In this document: piece by piece, positions 1 to 9,846 of the stretch
Position numbering within the stretch: the stretch's first letter is position 1
How the letters are laid out: every line of letters starts with the position of its first letter
DNA from: Thermoanaerobacter sp.
GTDB lineage: Bacteria > Bacillota > Thermoanaerobacteria > Thermoanaerobacterales > Thermoanaerobacteraceae
Assembly: GCA_014896455.1 (NCBI GenBank)
Contig: JADBKJ010000027.1
Coordinates: 27,969-91,968, forward strand
Length of the DNA stretch: 64,000 nt
Reading direction: 5' to 3'
Notes under the pieces: model-generated
Told to the model about the DNA's origin: nothing
Seen by the model: the letters and a program-made list of their open reading frames with translations, nothing else
The model's database searches: none
Made by a program: the position numbers and the translations under genes

Positions 1-9
1 CTGAAACAA
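1..9 (-). CDS. rpoC: RNA polymerase subunit beta' (first three codons only)
   Basis: Reading leftward after rpoB there is an AAGGAG ribosome binding site (complement of about 19-24), then TTG TTT CAG at the window edge, which would give Met-Phe-Gln. rpoC follows rpoB in nearly all bacteria, and clostridial RpoC often starts Met-Phe. Only nine bases are visible, so the call rests on position and the ribosome binding site. Confidence 0.5.
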
Positions 10-51
10 GGAGTGTCGCTCCTTTCTTCAATAAATTTTGGTTTTAACTAA

Positions 52-3000
52 CTAAGTGTCAAAATCTTCTAAATCTAAACCGTCATTTTCTATATCAAAA
101 CTATCTGGCTCAAAATCAATATCCTCTGGCAGTTCTTCAATCTCTTCTTCAAAGCCTTCTTCAAAGCCTTCTTCATACACTTCTTCTGGTGGCGTATCTT
201 CGCGGCCTTCTATATTGATATTAAGAGTAGCATCTGGCACATCAGAATCGTCATCATCTTCAAATTCTTTTAATGGAATTTCTTGATTATCTTCTGTGAT
301 AACTTTGACATCTAAGGCTAAGCTTTGAAGTTCCTTAACCAATACCTTAAAGGATTCAGGAATACCTGGTTCTGGTATGTTTTCACCCTTGACAATAGCT
401 TCATAGGTTTTTACACGACCTGATACATCGTCAGATTTCACAGTCAAAATTTCTTGTAAAGTGTGAGCTGCACCATATGCCTCTAATGCCCATACTTCCA
501 TCTCACCAAATCTCTGTCCACCAAACTGAGCTTTTCCACCCAAAGGTTGCTGCGTAACCAAAGAATATGGTCCAGTAGACCTTGCATGCATCTTATCATC
601 AACAAGATGGTGAAGTTTCAGCATGTACATATAACCTACTGTAACTTTATTATCAAAAGGCTCGCCTGTTCTTCCATCGTACAATTGGACCTTGCCGTCA
701 GGAGAAAAACCCGATTTAGCTAAAAGCTCTTGTATGTTTTCTTCCGTTGCTCCATCAAAAACAGGTGTAGCAATCTGCCATCCCAATGCTTTTGCAACAA
801 GACCCAAGTGAACTTCTAAAACCTGACCAATGTTCATACGGGATGGAACACCTAATGGGTTTAAGCATATCTGCAAAGGGGTACCGTCTGGCAAAAATGG
901 CATATCTTCTACTGGAAGTATTCTTGAAATAACACCCTTGTTACCGTGGCGCCCTGCCATTTTGTCTCCAACAGAAATTTTCCTCTTTTGAGCAACAAAT
1001 ACTCTTACCATCTGGTTGACTCCTGGTGGCAATTCATCACCATTTTCCCTGGAATAAACCTTAACATCTACTACTATACCTGACTCACCGTGCGGAACAC
1101 GCAAAGAAGTATCTCTTACTTCTCTTGCCTTTTCTCCAAAAATAGCTCTTAAAAGTCTTTCCTCAGCTGTAAGTTCAGTCTCCCCTTTTGGAGTAACTTT
1201 ACCTACCAATATGTCACCAGCAGTAACTTCTGCACCTATACGTATAATTCCTCTTTCATCTAAATCTTTTAAAGCATCTTCACCTACGTTCGGTATTTCT
1301 CTCGTTATCTCTTCTGGACCTAATTTCGTATCCCTTGCTTCTGCATCATACTCCTCAATGTGAATAGAAGTTAAAGAATCATCTCTAACCAATTCTTCAC
1401 TTATCAAAATAGCATCTTCATAGTTGTAACCTTCCCAAGGCATAAATCCTACTAAGACATTTTTCCCAAGTGCAAGTTCACCTTGGTCAGTAGAAGGTCC
1501 ATCGCATATAACTTGCCCTTTTTTCACTTCATCTCCTTCATTTACAATAGGCCTTTGGTTTATACACGTTCCCTGGTTTGACCTCTTAAATTTAAGTAAA
1601 TTATACTCATCCCGTCTACCGTCCTTTGTTCTAATTACAACTTTATCAGCAGCGACTTTTTCCACTACTCCATCGTTTTTCGCTAATACTACTACACCAG
1701 AATCAACAGCTGCCTTATATTCTATACCCGTTCCAATTATTGGTGCTTCAGGTTTTATAAGGGGTACTGCTTGCCTCTGCATGTTAGACCCCATCAGTGC
1801 TCTATTCGCATCATCATTTTCCAAGAAAGGTATCATAGAAGTAGCAACAGACACTATCTGTTTTGGTGAAACGTCCATGAAGTCCACTTCTGTTGGAGGT
1901 ACAGCTATTATCTCTTCTTTTAATCTACATACCACTTTCTCATTAATAAACCTGTTGTTTTCATCTAATGGTTCGTTAGCTTGAGCTATAATATATTCAT
2001 CTTCTTCATCTGCAGTCATATATATAATTTCATCTGTAACTGTACCAGTAGTTTTATCTACTCTCCTATATGGAGCTTCAATAAATCCATATTCATTTAC
2101 ACGAGCATAGGTAGTCAAAGATCCAATCAAACCGATATTAGGTCCTTCAGGAGTCTCAATTGGACATATCCTTCCATAGTGAGAATAATGAACGTCTCTT
2201 ACTTCAAAACCCGCTCTTTCTCTACTAAGCCCTCCAGGACCTAAAGCACTTACTCTTCTCTTATGAGTAAGTTCTGCCAAAGGGTTAGTTTGGTCCATAA
2301 ATTGAGAAAGCTGGGAGCTTCCAAAAAACTCTCTAATGGCTGCTACAACTGGGCGAATGTTTATAAGGTTTTGAGGTGTAATTTCATTCACATCTTGTAT
2401 TGTCATTCTTTCTTTGACTACTCTTTCTAATCTCGCAAGTCCAATTCTAAATTGGTTTTGCAATAATTCCCCTACAGACCGCAGTCTCCTATTTCCTAAA
2501 TGATCTATATCATCTATTGAACCTATTCCATGAGTTAAATTTAATTGGTAACTTATAGTGGCTATAATGTCATCTTTAGTAATGTGCTTAGGAACAAGTT
2601 CATCCATTCTATTCTTTATTTCGTTTATTACCGCCTCTTCATCAGAGAAATTGTCAAGTATTTCTTTTAATATACTTAAATTTACTGCTTCTTTTATATT
2701 TAAGCTAGATACATCATAAGGCATTGGATATTTATTTATATCCACCGTATTATTGCCTATTACTTTTACTACTTTACCCTCTACTAACACTTCTACTACA
2801 TTTATGCCGCAATTTTGAATTTCTTCTGCCTTTTCTTTTGAAATTTTCTCTCCTTCTTCTACTAATATCTCACCTGTAACAGGGTTGACAATCTTTTTTG
2901 CACTCTTTAAGTTTGCAATCCTCGTTTTTAACGCAAGTTTTTTATTAAATTTATAGCGTCCAACTTTTGCTAAATCATACCTTTTTGCATCAAAAAATAA

Positions 3001-3777
3001 TGCATACAAAAGGCTTTTAGCACTCTCGACAGTAGGCGGCTCTCCTGGTCTTAATCTCTTATAAATTTCTATTAAAGCCTCTTCTTCAGATTTTGTAGTA
3101 TCCTTATCTAAAGTAGCTTTTAATTTTTCCTCTTCCCCTAAAAGGTCAAGAATTTGAATATCAGTACTATAACCCAAAGCCCTTAATAATACAGTAATTG
3201 GAACTTTTCTTGTCCTGTCAATTCTAACATATACTATGTCATTGGAATCTTCTTCATATTCTAGCCAAGCGCCTCTATTCGGTATTACAGTTGCAGAAAT
3301 TAATTTTTTCCCAAATTTATCAAATTGTTGTTCATAATAGACTCCTGGAGACCTAACCAATTGGCTTACAATTACACGTTCTGCGCCATTTATAATAAAA
3401 GTACCCTTTTCTGTCATTAAAGGAAAATCTCCCATAAATACTTCAGATTCCTTAATTTCCCCAGTCTCTCTGTTGGTAAGGCGTACTTTGACTTTCATCG
3501 GCACAGCATATGTAGTATCTCTGTCTTTACATTCTTCTACTGAATACTTGGGATTATTTTCTAATCGATAATCAACAAATTCTAAAGCCAAATTCCCTGT
3601 AAAGCTCTCTATTGGGGAAATTTCTCTAAAGACTTCTCTCAATCCCTCCTCTAAAAACCATTTGTAGGACTTCTTTTGAACTTCAATAAGGTCGGGCATT
3701 TCTAATACTTCGTCGATCTTGGCAAAGCTCATTCTTGTCTTGTTGCCCACTTGTACAGGATGTACCATCCATTTCAC
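52..3777 (-). CDS. rpoB: DNA-directed RNA polymerase subunit beta
   Basis: This 1241-residue protein is the catalytic-core beta subunit that synthesises RNA with beta', alpha and omega. The rifampicin-pocket segment ([17 protein letters not shown], then [14 protein letters not shown]) is intact with the usual drug-sensitive residues. The switch/active-site segment [15 protein letters not shown] and the C-terminal [18 protein letters not shown] are present. The last 70 or so residues are strongly acidic (Asp/Glu runs with a repeated [11 protein letters not shown]). It is longer than the 1193 residues of the Bacillus protein, mainly through that tail. The start may be Met1, Met4 or Met16; all precede the conserved N-terminus. 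It has its own promoter downstream of the rplL terminator. Confidence 0.98.
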   Translation of the reverse strand: MKWMVHPVQVGNKTRMSFAKIDEVLEMPDLIEVQKKSYKWFLEEGLREVFREISPIESFTGNLALEFVDYRLENNPKYSVEECKDRDTTYAVPMKVKVRLTNRETGEIKESEVFMGDFPLMTEKGTFIINGAERVIVSQLVRSPGVYYEQQFDKFGKKLISATVIPNRGAWLEYEEDSNDIVYVRIDRTRKVPITVLLRALGYSTDIQILDLLGEEEKLKATLDKDTTKSEEEALIEIYKRLRPGEPPTVESAKSLLYALFFDAKRYDLAKVGRYKFNKKLALKTRIANLKSAKKIVNPVTGEILVEEGEKISKEKAEEIQNCGINVVEVLVEGKVVKVIGNNTVDINKYPMPYDVSSLNIKEAVNLSILKEILDNFSDEEAVINEIKNRMDELVPKHITKDDIIATISYQLNLTHGIGSIDDIDHLGNRRLRSVGELLQNQFRIGLARLERVVKERMTIQDVNEITPQNLINIRPVVAAIREFFGSSQLSQFMDQTNPLAELTHKRRVSALGPGGLSRERAGFEVRDVHYSHYGRICPIETPEGPNIGLIGSLTTYARVNEYGFIEAPYRRVDKTTGTVTDEIIYMTADEEDEYIIAQANEPLDENNRFINEKVVCRLKEEIIAVPPTEVDFMDVSPKQIVSVATSMIPFLENDDANRALMGSNMQRQAVPLIKPEAPIIGTGIEYKAAVDSGVVVLAKNDGVVEKVAADKVVIRTKDGRRDEYNLLKFKRSNQGTCINQRPIVNEGDEVKKGQVICDGPSTDQGELALGKNVLVGFMPWEGYNYEDAILISEELVRDDSLTSIHIEEYDAEARDTKLGPEEITREIPNVGEDALKDLDERGIIRIGAEVTAGDILVGKVTPKGETELTAEERLLRAIFGEKAREVRDTSLRVPHGESGIVVDVKVYSRENGDELPPGVNQMVRVFVAQKRKISVGDKMAGRHGNKGVISRILPVEDMPFLPDGTPLQICLNPLGVPSRMNIGQVLEVHLGLVAKALGWQIATPVFDGATEENIQELLAKSGFSPDGKVQLYDGRTGEPFDNKVTVGYMYMLKLHHLVDDKMHARSTGPYSLVTQQPLGGKAQFGGQRFGEMEVWALEAYGAAHTLQEILTVKSDDVSGRVKTYEAIVKGENIPEPGIPESFKVLVKELQSLALDVKVITEDNQEIPLKEFEDDDDSDVPDATLNINIEGREDTPPEEVYEEGFEEGFEEEIEELPEDIDFEPDSFDIENDGLDLEDFDT

Positions 3778-3927
3778 CCCTTAAAAAATGTAAATTACCA
3801 AAAGTTAAAAACTTTTGGATTGCGCACAAAAGAACCCTATTTTACCATTATTATTCACCAACAGTCGTCCTCTTATACATATACATATATTAACAAATAA
3901 AAAAGGCCACTATTAATGCAATTTATT

Positions 3928-3956
3928 ATAATAGCACAAGTGAAGATTTATGTCAA
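3928..3956 (-). promoter_or_regulatory. sigma-A promoter for rpoB
   Basis: On the minus strand TTGACA (3951-3956) is followed after 17 bases by TATTAT (3928-3933); an overlapping TATAAT lies three bases further. It lies between the rplL terminator and rpoB, so rpoBC can be transcribed independently of the ribosomal protein genes. The transcript would have an untranslated leader of about 140 bases. Confidence 0.7.
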
Positions 3957-3967
3957 CAATTCCCCAT

Positions 3968-4001
3968 AAAAAAATAAGGGCAAAATTTTTGCCCTTATTT
4001 T
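3968..4001 (-). terminator. rho-independent terminator or attenuator after rplL
   Basis: A 10-bp stem (AAATAAGGGC / GCCCTTATTT) with an AT-rich loop is followed by a U-tract on the minus strand. The rplL stop codon lies inside the stem. It separates the ribosomal protein part of the operon from rpoB. Confidence 0.8.
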
Positions 4002-4372
4002 ATTTCTACTTTTGCACCAACTTCTTCAAATTTTGCTTTGATTTGATTTGCTTCGTCTTTGCTCACTCCTTCTTTAACTGGCTTTGGAGCACTTTCTACT
4101 AAATCTTTTGCTTCTTTTAGTCCTAAGCCTGTTACTTCTCTCACAACCTTGATAACTTTTATCTTGTCGCTACCTACTTCTTGTAAAATAACATCAAATT
4201 CTGTTTTTTCTTCAGCTGGTGCTGCTGCTGGGGCTCCAGCTGATGGAGCTGCTGCAACTGCTACAGGAGCTGCCGCAGATACGCCAAATTCCTCCTCTAA
4301 AGCTTTTACCAATTCAGCTAATTCTATAACTGTCATATTTTTTATGGCTTCCAAAATTTCCTCTTTGTTCAT
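3995..4372 (-). CDS. rplL: 50S ribosomal protein L7/L12
   Basis: This is the acidic stalk protein that recruits translation GTPases. The start chosen ([15 protein letters not shown]) gives about 125 residues, the usual length; an upstream in-frame ATG would add five residues. The N-terminal dimerisation helix is followed by an Ala/Pro-rich hinge and the C-terminal domain with [22 protein letters not shown], which contacts elongation factors. It lies 37 bases downstream of rplJ, under the L10 leader. Confidence 0.97.
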   Translation of the reverse strand: MNKEEILEAIKNMTVIELAELVKALEEEFGVSAAAPVAVAAAPSAGAPAAAPAEEKTEFDVILQEVGSDKIKVIKVVREVTGLGLKEAKDLVESAPKPVKEGVSKDEANQIKAKFEEVGAKVEIK

Positions 4373-4409
4373 TTTCTCTACCTCCATTTTAAAATTTTTA
4401 TTCTTGTTT

Positions 4410-4943
4410 TCAAGCTTCAGCCTGCTTTTTCTCTTTTACTGCATTTAAAGCATAAAGCAGGCTTCTCAACGTGCCAGACAACACGAAAACGAGGTTGGTA
4501 ATAGGGGCTTTCATGCTGCCCAAAGCTTTCGCCACAAGCTCTTCCCTTGAAGGAAGCTCTGCCAAAGCCTTAATTTCTTCAACTGTCACTAACTTCCCAT
4601 TTACAAGACCTGCTTTTAACTCAATTCCCCTGTGATCTTTCATAAAATCCACAAGAACTTTAGCAGGCGCAACAGGGTCATCATATCCAAAAGCTACAGA
4701 AGTTGGCCCTTCAAAATATTTAATTAAATCATCTCCATAGCCTAGTTCCTTAGCTGCAATAGTCATTAAAGTATTTTTGTAGACTTTGTACTCAGAATTA
4801 GCTTCTCTAAATTTGCGTCTTAATATAGTATCATCTTCTACAGTCAAGCCACTAAAGTTTGAAAAAATCACTGTTTGTGCTCGTGACAATTTGTCTTTAA
4901 ACTCTGCAACGATTTGTTGCTTTTTCTCTTTTGCTGTGCCCAC
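4410..4943 (-). CDS. rplJ: 50S ribosomal protein L10
   Basis: This is the base of the ribosomal stalk: it binds 23S rRNA through its N-terminal domain and L7/L12 dimers through its C-terminal helix. At 177 residues it has normal length; the [19 protein letters not shown] segment (here [17 protein letters not shown]) and the [11 protein letters not shown] region are typical. In this family the L10-L12 complex represses its own mRNA by binding the leader immediately upstream, which is visible here. Confidence 0.97.
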   Translation of the reverse strand: MGTAKEKKQQIVAEFKDKLSRAQTVIFSNFSGLTVEDDTILRRKFREANSEYKVYKNTLMTIAAKELGYGDDLIKYFEGPTSVAFGYDDPVAPAKVLVDFMKDHRGIELKAGLVNGKLVTVEEIKALAELPSREELVAKALGSMKAPITNLVFVLSGTLRSLLYALNAVKEKKQAEA

Positions 4944-5083
4944 CTTCCCACCTCCTTAAAAAATTTAAAAAGGATCCCGTAGACACGAGGATCCCTTTTG
5001 GGAATTTATTTCTAAAAACCTCGGTGGGATTTACGTGCAAAAGCACACCCACTGTCTACGGTCTTTTTATTCAATTTCAACGT
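4944..5083 (-). ncRNA. L10 (rplJL) mRNA leader, autoregulatory
   Basis: The untranslated leader between the promoter and rplJ contains, on the minus strand, GACCGTAGACAG near its start and GTGTCTACGGGATCC near rplJ, able to pair over long range, plus the internal GGGTGTGC...CCCACCGAGG arm. This is the known ribosomal protein L10 leader architecture of Firmicutes, bound by the L10-L12 complex. A covariance-model search would confirm it. Confidence 0.85.
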
Positions 5084-5088
5084 CACTT

Positions 5089-5117
5089 ATTATACCTTAC
5101 ATCTTTTTGTCTGTCAA
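5089..5117 (-). promoter_or_regulatory. strong sigma-A promoter for rplJL
   Basis: TTGACA (5112-5117) and TATAAT (5089-5094) are separated by 17 bases on the minus strand, a consensus match. It lies just before the L10 leader and downstream of the rplA stop. Confidence 0.88.
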
Positions 5118-5126
5118 CATCTTTTA

Positions 5127-5819
5127 TTAAAAAATCTTTAAAGGATTAACCTTCACACCTGGTCCCATTGTAGAAGATAGCACTACATTTTTGATGTATT
5201 GTCCTTTTGCAGCTGCTGGTTTGGACTTGATTATAGCATCCATAACTGCTCTTAAGTTTTCTAATAACTTCTCTTTCCCAAAGGATTTTTTCCCTATAGG
5301 AACGTGAATTATACCTGCTTTGTCCACCCTGTACTCAATTTTACCAGCTTTAATTTCCTTAATAGCTTTATCTAAATCAAAAGTCACAGTACCTGATTTA
5401 GGGTTTGGCATTAATCCTTTTGGACCTAATATTTTACCTAATCTCCCTACAACTCCCATCATATCAGGAGTTGCAACTACAACATCATAATCAAACCAAT
5501 TTTCATTTTGAATTTTTGCAACTAATTCTTCTGCTCCCACATAATCAGCACCAGCTGCTTCTGCTTCTTTAGCTTTTTCCCCTTTTGCAAAAACTAATAC
5601 TTTTACACTTTTTCCTGTTCCGTGAGGAAGCACTACTGTACCTCTTACCTGTTGGTCAGCATGTCTTGGGTCAACACCTAGTCTTACAGCTAAATCAATT
5701 GTTTCGTCAAAATTTGCCTGTGCAGTTTTCAAAACAATATCTATTGCTTCATCACTGGAATACTGCTGTGTTTTGTCATATAACTTTAAGCTCTCTAAAT
5801 ATTTTTTCCCACGTTTCAT
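5127..5819 (-). CDS. rplA: 50S ribosomal protein L1
   Basis: This 230-residue L1 forms the mobile L1 stalk that helps release deacylated tRNA. The signature [18 protein letters not shown] and the N-terminal [20 protein letters not shown] are intact. The start [15 protein letters not shown] is preceded by a good AGGAGG-type ribosome binding site. rplK lies 46 bases upstream. In many bacteria L1 also represses rplKA translation; no obvious leader is seen here. Confidence 0.97.
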   Translation of the reverse strand: MKRGKKYLESLKLYDKTQQYSSDEAIDIVLKTAQANFDETIDLAVRLGVDPRHADQQVRGTVVLPHGTGKSVKVLVFAKGEKAKEAEAAGADYVGAEELVAKIQNENWFDYDVVVATPDMMGVVGRLGKILGPKGLMPNPKSGTVTFDLDKAIKEIKAGKIEYRVDKAGIIHVPIGKKSFGKEKLLENLRAVMDAIIKSKPAAAKGQYIKNVVLSSTMGPGVKVNPLKIF

Positions 5820-5865
5820 TTTCTAACCTCCTTGTGGTATTATCGGACTTTCCTCCCACTTATTT

Positions 5866-6288
5866 TCATACAATCTCTATACCCATGCTTCTTGCAGTAC
5901 CTGCTATCATCCGCATAGCAGCCTCTATATCAGAAGCATTTAAGTCTTTCATCTTGATTTCAGCAATTTCTTTAAGCTGCTCCTTTGTAATTTTCCCTAC
6001 TTTTTGTTTGTTAGGTTGCGGAGAACCTGACTCTATTCCAGCTGCCTTTTTGAGTAGCACAGCTGCTGGTGGAGTCTTAGTTATAAAACTAAATGACCTG
6101 TCTGCATATATTGTAATAACAACAGGAATTATTAGCCCTGCGTCTTTGGCCGTCCTTTCATTGAACTCTTTACAAAAAGCCATTATATTAACACCGTGAG
6201 GTCCTAAAGCAGTACCTACTGGTGGCGCAGGAGTAGCTTTTCCCGCTGGCAACTGTATTTTTACAACTGCTGCCACTTTCTTTGCCAT
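5866..6288 (-). CDS. rplK: 50S ribosomal protein L11
   Basis: This 140-residue L11 binds the GTPase-associated centre of 23S rRNA. It has the typical [21 protein letters not shown]-terminus with the Pro-rich turn and [15 protein letters not shown], and the C-terminal RNA-binding end [10 protein letters not shown]. It follows nusG by 47 bases, the conserved nusG-rplK-rplA order. The thiostrepton-site proline helix is present. Confidence 0.97.
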   Translation of the reverse strand: MAKKVAAVVKIQLPAGKATPAPPVGTALGPHGVNIMAFCKEFNERTAKDAGLIIPVVITIYADRSFSFITKTPPAAVLLKKAAGIESGSPQPNKQKVGKITKEQLKEIAEIKMKDLNASDIEAAMRMIAGTARSMGIEIV

Positions 6289-6335
6289 GATTACACCTCC
6301 TTACCAAATTAAAATAGCTTATGAGTTTCTACTTT

Positions 6336-6860
6336 TTATATTTTTTGAATTTGTACAAGGTCAAATTCAACCGGTGTCTCTCTCCCAAACATAGATATTA
6401 AAACTTTCGCCTTTTGTCTTTCTGGATAAATCTCTTGAACTACTCCAATAAAATTCTCAAAAGGCCCAGAAATAACCCTCACAGTATCTTTTACATTAAG
6501 GTCAACTGCAGTTGGAATCTCTTTTATACCTAAAGCTCTAACTTCCGCTTCAGTTAATGGTACAGGTTTAGATCCAGGGCCTACAAATCCTGTAACACCC
6601 CTGGTATTCCGCACAACGTACCAAGTATCATCTGTCATAACCATTTTCACCAAAACGTAACCCGGGAAAATCTTTCTCTCGACAGTTTTCTTTTTACCGT
6701 CTTTAATCTCAACAACTTTTTCCGTAGGTACGATGATTTGGTGAATTAAATGCTGCAAATTCCTATTCTCTACAATTTTCTCTAAATTAGCCTTAACTTT
6801 GTTTTCATATCCAGAATAGGTATGAACCACATACCACTTTGCATTTTCTTTTTCTGGCAT
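6336..6860 (-). CDS. nusG: transcription termination/antitermination factor NusG
   Basis: NusG binds the RNA polymerase clamp and modulates pausing and termination. The N-terminal NGN domain carries WYVVHTYSGYENKVKANLEK and the conserved FPGYVLVKM. The C-terminal KOW domain is DTVRVISGPFENFIGVVQEI. The start taken is MPEKENAKW, two codons inside a possible longer reading frame; about 174 residues, normal length. secE is 32 bases upstream, the usual secE-nusG pair. Confidence 0.96.
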   Translation of the reverse strand: MPEKENAKWYVVHTYSGYENKVKANLEKIVENRNLQHLIHQIIVPTEKVVEIKDGKKKTVERKIFPGYVLVKMVMTDDTWYVVRNTRGVTGFVGPGSKPVPLTEAEVRALGIKEIPTAVDLNVKDTVRVISGPFENFIGVVQEIYPERQKAKVLISMFGRETPVEFDLVQIQKI

Positions 6861-6892
6861 AGTCAACCTCTGGGGACTTGCCCCAACCTCCT

Positions 6893-7090
6893 TTAAACTT
6901 TAATAATGAGCTTTAATAGGTAACTAAAAACTGAGTCAATCAAAAAAATGAATACCGTAAAAAGAGCTACTACTATTAATACAATTTCCGTATAAGTTAT
7001 CAGAGTTTCTCTGCTTGGCCATGTCACCTTTTTCATTTCTGCCCTTACATCTTTGAAAAACTTGACAATTTTTCTTCCTTCACCGGCCAT
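6893..7090 (-). CDS. secE: preprotein translocase subunit SecE
   Basis: This 65-residue single-span SecE clamps the SecY halves in the plasma membrane. The amphipathic KFFKDVRAEMKKVTWPSRE helix, the family hallmark, precedes one transmembrane segment at about residues 35-60. It belongs to the rpmG-secE-nusG operon. Confidence 0.95.
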   Translation of the reverse strand: MAGEGRKIVKFFKDVRAEMKKVTWPSRETLITYTEIVLIVVALFTVFIFLIDSVFSYLLKLIIKV

Positions 7091-7119
7091 TTCCTCACAT
7101 CCTCTTAAAGTTTTAAAAA

Positions 7120-7269
7120 CTACTTAGTCTCTCTATGCAAGGTATGTTTTTTGCAGAATTTGCAGTATTTCATTAATTCTAACCTATCAGGGTCATTCTT
7201 CTTATTTTTTGTTGTATGATAGTTTCTATTCTTACACTCAGTACATGCTAATGTAATTTTTACTCTCAA
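7120..7269 (-). CDS. rpmG: 50S ribosomal protein L33
   Basis: This 49-residue gene starts with TTG (complement of 7267-7269), seven bases after a strong GGAGGTG ribosome binding site. The protein begins [20 protein letters not shown] and ends [16 protein letters not shown], so it carries two CxxC pairs (CTEC and CKFC). It is therefore the zinc-binding (C+) form of L33. It heads the secE-nusG operon, as in Bacillus. Confidence 0.93.
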
Positions 7270-7304
7270 TTATTACACCTCCCGGTGATTCGACTGCTTA
7301 GTCA

Positions 7305-7333
7305 AATTTATCATAAATATAACTTCTTGTCAA
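7305..7333 (-). promoter_or_regulatory. promoter for rpmG-secE-nusG
   Basis: TTGACA (7328-7333), 17-base spacer, TAAATT (7305-7310) on the minus strand, about 36 bases before the TTG start of rpmG and downstream of the tuf terminator. The -10 is one or two bases from consensus. Confidence 0.65.
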
Positions 7334-7426
7334 TCACCAAAAACAAAAAGTCTGTGTCAAAGATTTGCAGGTAGCTCATTAGTTGACATTTTGCACAGTT
7401 TGCTAAATCATTGATTTAACTCAAAA

Positions 7427-7450
7427 GAAGCCAGGTTTGAACCCGGCTTC
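7427..7450 (-). terminator. rho-independent terminator of tuf
   Basis: GAAGCC(A/G)GGTT arms of a 10-bp stem flank a short loop and are followed on the minus strand by TTTT. It sits immediately after the tuf stop codon. Confidence 0.85.
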
Positions 7451-7453
7451 TTT

Positions 7454-8656
7454 TTACTCTATGATAGCTGACACGACGCCAGCACCTACTGTACGGCCGC
7501 CTTCTCTTATAGCAAACTTCAAACCTTCTTCCATCGCTATCGGTGTTATTAACTCTACTTTTATCGTTACGTGGTCCCCTGGCATTACCATCTCTACTCC
7601 ATCCGGCAAGTTTATTACACCTGTAACGTCTGTCGTCCTAAAGTAAAATTGTGGCCTGTATCCATTGAAAAATGGCGTGTGCCTTCCTCCTTCTTCCTTC
7701 GTCAATACGTAAACTTGTGCCTCAAATTTCGTGTGCGGCTTTATCGTCCCTGGCTTCGCCAGTACCTGCCCTCTCTCTATTTCGTCCCTCTGCACTCCTC
7801 TTAATAATACTCCTATGTTGTCCCCTGCTTGCGCCTCATCCAGCGTCTTCCTAAACATCTCTACCCCTGTTACTACTGTCTTCCTTGATTCCGTCGTCAA
7901 TCCTATTATCTCTACTTCGTCTCCTACCTTTACCTTCCCTCTCTCTACTCTCCCTGTCGCTACAGTCCCTCTCCCTGTTATCGTAAATACGTCCTCTACT
8001 GGCATTAAAAATGGCTTGTCTATATCTCTCTCCGGTGTCGGTATATATTCGTCTACTACATCCATTAACTGCCATATCTTCCCGCACCATTCGCACTCTC
8101 TCTTGCCACATCCACACTCTAATGCCTTAAGTGCTGACCCTACTACTATCGGTGTGTCATCCCCAGGAAACTCATATTCATTCAATAATTCCCTTACTTC
8201 CATCTCTACTAGTTCTATTAATTCTGGATCGTCTACCATGTCTGCCTTGTTTAAAAATACTACTATATATGGTACTCCTACCTGCCTCGCCAATAATATG
8301 TGTTCCCTCGTCTGGGGCATCGGCCCGTCTGCTGCTGATACTACTAATATCGCCCCGTCCATCTGTGCTGCCCCTGTTATCATGTTCTTTACATAGTCAG
8401 CATGCCCCGGACAGTCTACGTGCGCATAGTGCCTCTTCTCTGTCTCATATTCTACGTGAGTCGTGTTTATCGTTATCCCCCTTGTCCTCTCCTCCGGCGC
8501 CTTGTCTATCTCCTCATATCCCTTCGCCTCTGCCATCCCTGCCTTCGATAATACCATCGTTATCGCTGCTGTCAACGTCGTCTTACCATGGTCTACGTGT
8601 CCTATCGTCCCTACGTTTACGTGGGGCTTCTTCCTCTCAAATTTTTGCTTCGCCAT
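7454..8656 (-). CDS. tuf: elongation factor Tu
   Basis: EF-Tu delivers aminoacyl-tRNA to the ribosome as a GTP complex. Start [20 protein letters not shown], with an AAGGAGGAAAAG ribosome binding site; six upstream in-frame codons are not needed. G1 is GHVDHGKT, G2 covers [13 protein letters not shown]3 is DCPGHADY and G4 is NKAD. About residues 178-190 carry an insertion-like segment [16 protein letters not shown] with four cysteines (C-x-C-x4-C-x2-C) where most EF-Tu proteins have DPEWEAKI. It lies between rpmG and tRNA-Thr rather than in the str operon, so a second copy elsewhere is likely. Codon use is strongly biased, as expected for high expression. Confidence 0.97.
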   Translation of the reverse strand: MAKQKFERKKPHVNVGTIGHVDHGKTTLTAAITMVLSKAGMAEAKGYEEIDKAPEERTRGITINTTHVEYETEKRHYAHVDCPGHADYVKNMITGAAQMDGAILVVSAADGPMPQTREHILLARQVGVPYIVVFLNKADMVDDPELIELVEMEVRELLNEYEFPGDDTPIVVGSALKALECGCGKRECEWCGKIWQLMDVVDEYIPTPERDIDKPFLMPVEDVFTITGRGTVATGRVERGKVKVGDEVEIIGLTTESRKTVVTGVEMFRKTLDEAQAGDNIGVLLRGVQRDEIERGQVLAKPGTIKPHTKFEAQVYVLTKEEGGRHTPFFNGYRPQFYFRTTDVTGVINLPDGVEMVMPGDHVTIKVELITPIAMEEGLKFAIREGGRTVGAGVVSAIIE

Positions 8657-8789
8657 CCTCTTTTCCTCCTTCACTTCAATAAACTTGTCCTGGTGTTTCT
8701 TAAAATTGTGTCATAAAAGTAACCTTTTATACATTAATAGGATTAAAAAGCACAACTTCTATGATAAAAAAAAACATCAATAACAAAAT

Positions 8790-8865
8790 TGGAGCCCGCG
8801 ACCGGGATCGAACCGGTGACCTCCGCCTTACCAAGGCGACGCTCTGCCTACTGAGCTACGTGGGC
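8790..8865 (-). tRNA. tRNA-Thr (anticodon GGT)
   Basis: The reverse complement folds as a cloverleaf: the D-arm AGCTCAGTAGGCAGAGC, anticodon arm CGCCTTGGTAAGGCG with anticodon GGT (reads ACC/ACT), and T-arm ACCGGTTCGATCCCGGT. CCA is encoded. The acceptor stem GCCCACG/CGCGGGC has one A-C mismatch at pair 5-68. It sits in the leader region of tuf, a common tRNA-tuf linkage. Confidence 0.95.
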
Positions 8866-8926
8866 AAAAGGGAATATCACGACTCCGATTTTTGATTTTA
8901 CTATAAAGTCTTCTAAATGTCAATAG

Positions 8927-9586
8927 TTAGCTGTTTCTCATTTCAAGATATCTTTCTAATTTTCTTTTTACACGCTGTAAAGCATTGTCTATAGATTTAA
9001 CATGCCTGTTTAAATCTTCAGCAATTTCTTGATATGATTTACCATCCAAATATGATACCAAGACCTCCCACTCTAATCCACTCAATAATTCTTCCATCTT
9101 GCTCTCAATGTTAACGTATTCCTCTTTGCTTATTATTAACTCTTCGGGGTCGGCAATACATTGGGTAGAAACAACGTCCATAAGAGTCCTATCAGATTCT
9201 TCATCAAAGATGGGCTTATTGAGGGAAACATAAGAATTAAGCGGTATATGTTTCTGTCTTGTTGCGGTTTTAATTGCAGTAATAATTTGACGAGTCACAC
9301 ATAATTCCGCAAAAGCTTTGAAAGAGGTGAGCTTGTCACTTTTGTAATCTCGAATTGCTTTATAAAGGCCTATCATTCCTTCTTGAATAATGTCTTCCTT
9401 ATCGGCACCTACTAAAAAATAGGTACGAGCTTTTGCTTTTACAAAACTTTTATACCTTTCAATAAGGTACTCTAAAGCAACTTCGTCTCCTTTTTGAGCT
9501 CTAAAAACGACCTCCTCCTCTTCCATTTGGTCATATGGTTGATAGTAATCCTGCTGCGCCCCAGATTTCACCAATACCGCCTCCAT
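8927..9586 (-). CDS. sigH: RNA polymerase sigma-H factor
   Basis: This 219-residue sigma-70-family protein matches SigH of sporulating Firmicutes, which drives early sporulation and transition-phase genes. Region 2 is seen in YLIERYKSFVKAKARTYF and EDIIQEGMIGLYKAIRDY. The C-terminal region 4 helix-turn-helix is EWEVLVSYLDGKSYQEIAEDL. The YQPYDQMEEEEVV N-terminus is typical. Its place between yacP and the rpmG-secE genes matches Bacillus. Confidence 0.92.
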   Translation of the reverse strand: MEAVLVKSGAQQDYYQPYDQMEEEEVVFRAQKGDEVALEYLIERYKSFVKAKARTYFLVGADKEDIIQEGMIGLYKAIRDYKSDKLTSFKAFAELCVTRQIITAIKTATRQKHIPLNSYVSLNKPIFDEESDRTLMDVVSTQCIADPEELIISKEEYVNIESKMEELLSGLEWEVLVSYLDGKSYQEIAEDLNRHVKSIDNALQRVKRKLERYLEMRNS

Positions 9587-9615
9587 TTATTATTCCGGCA
9601 ACTTTATACGTTATA

Positions 9616-9645
9616 ATTATACATTATATTGGTAAAGGTAGTCAA
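9616..9645 (-). promoter_or_regulatory. promoter for sigH
   Basis: On the minus strand TTGACT (9640-9645), 18-base spacer, TATAAT (9616-9621), about 30 bases before the start codon. The -35 lies inside the 31-bp segment duplicated on the far side of the neighbouring insertion. Confidence 0.6.
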
Positions 9646-9664
9646 GCTAATTTTAACTGTTTTC
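9634..9664. repeat. 31-bp direct repeat, left copy flanking the IS remnant
   Basis: These 31 bases (beginning AAAGGTAGTCAAGCTAATTT) recur identically at 10657-10687. The right copy contains the yacP stop codon and this copy contains the sigH -35 box. The pair therefore looks like a target duplication of what was once a single yacP-sigH junction. Confidence 0.85.
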
Positions 9665-9846
9665 CCTAGTTTTGCAGCAAATTTTAAATTAATGTAACCC
9701 GAAACCATTTATTTTACTAATGATTTCCCTAGTTTTGCAGCAAATTTTAAATTAATGTAACCCGAAACCATTTATTTTACTAATGATTTCCGCCTTGCAG
9801 CAAATTTTAAATTAATGTAACCCGAAACCATTTATTCTACTAATGA
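9661..9846. repeat. three tandem repeats of 63, 63 and 60 bp
   Basis: Units start at 9661, 9724 and 9787 and end ...TTACTAATGA (third unit ...CTACTAATGA). Units one and two are identical; unit three has a 3-base shortening (TTTCCGCCTTGCAGC instead of TTTCCCTAGTTTTGCAGC) and one change near its end. Each contains TTGCAGCAAATTTTAAATT, of which the inverted partner TTTGCTGCAAAA occurs at about 10620. They probably derive from multiplication of the left end of the IS remnant. Confidence 0.9.

Noticed and set aside
56..286. Ser-rich plus-strand frame opposite the rpoB 3' end
   Set aside because: It is the antisense of the acidic Asp/Glu tail of RpoB (GAA/GAT codons read as TTC/ATC and shifted to Ser), with no ribosome binding site.
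7731..8682. Long plus-strand and minus-strand frames overlapping tuf
   Set aside because: Shadows of the highly biased codon use of tuf; low-complexity Ser/Pro/Leu or Arg/Glu composition.
9661..9846. CRISPR array
   Set aside because: Three units follow each other directly without spacers, with 60-63 bp periodicity and no cas genes nearby.
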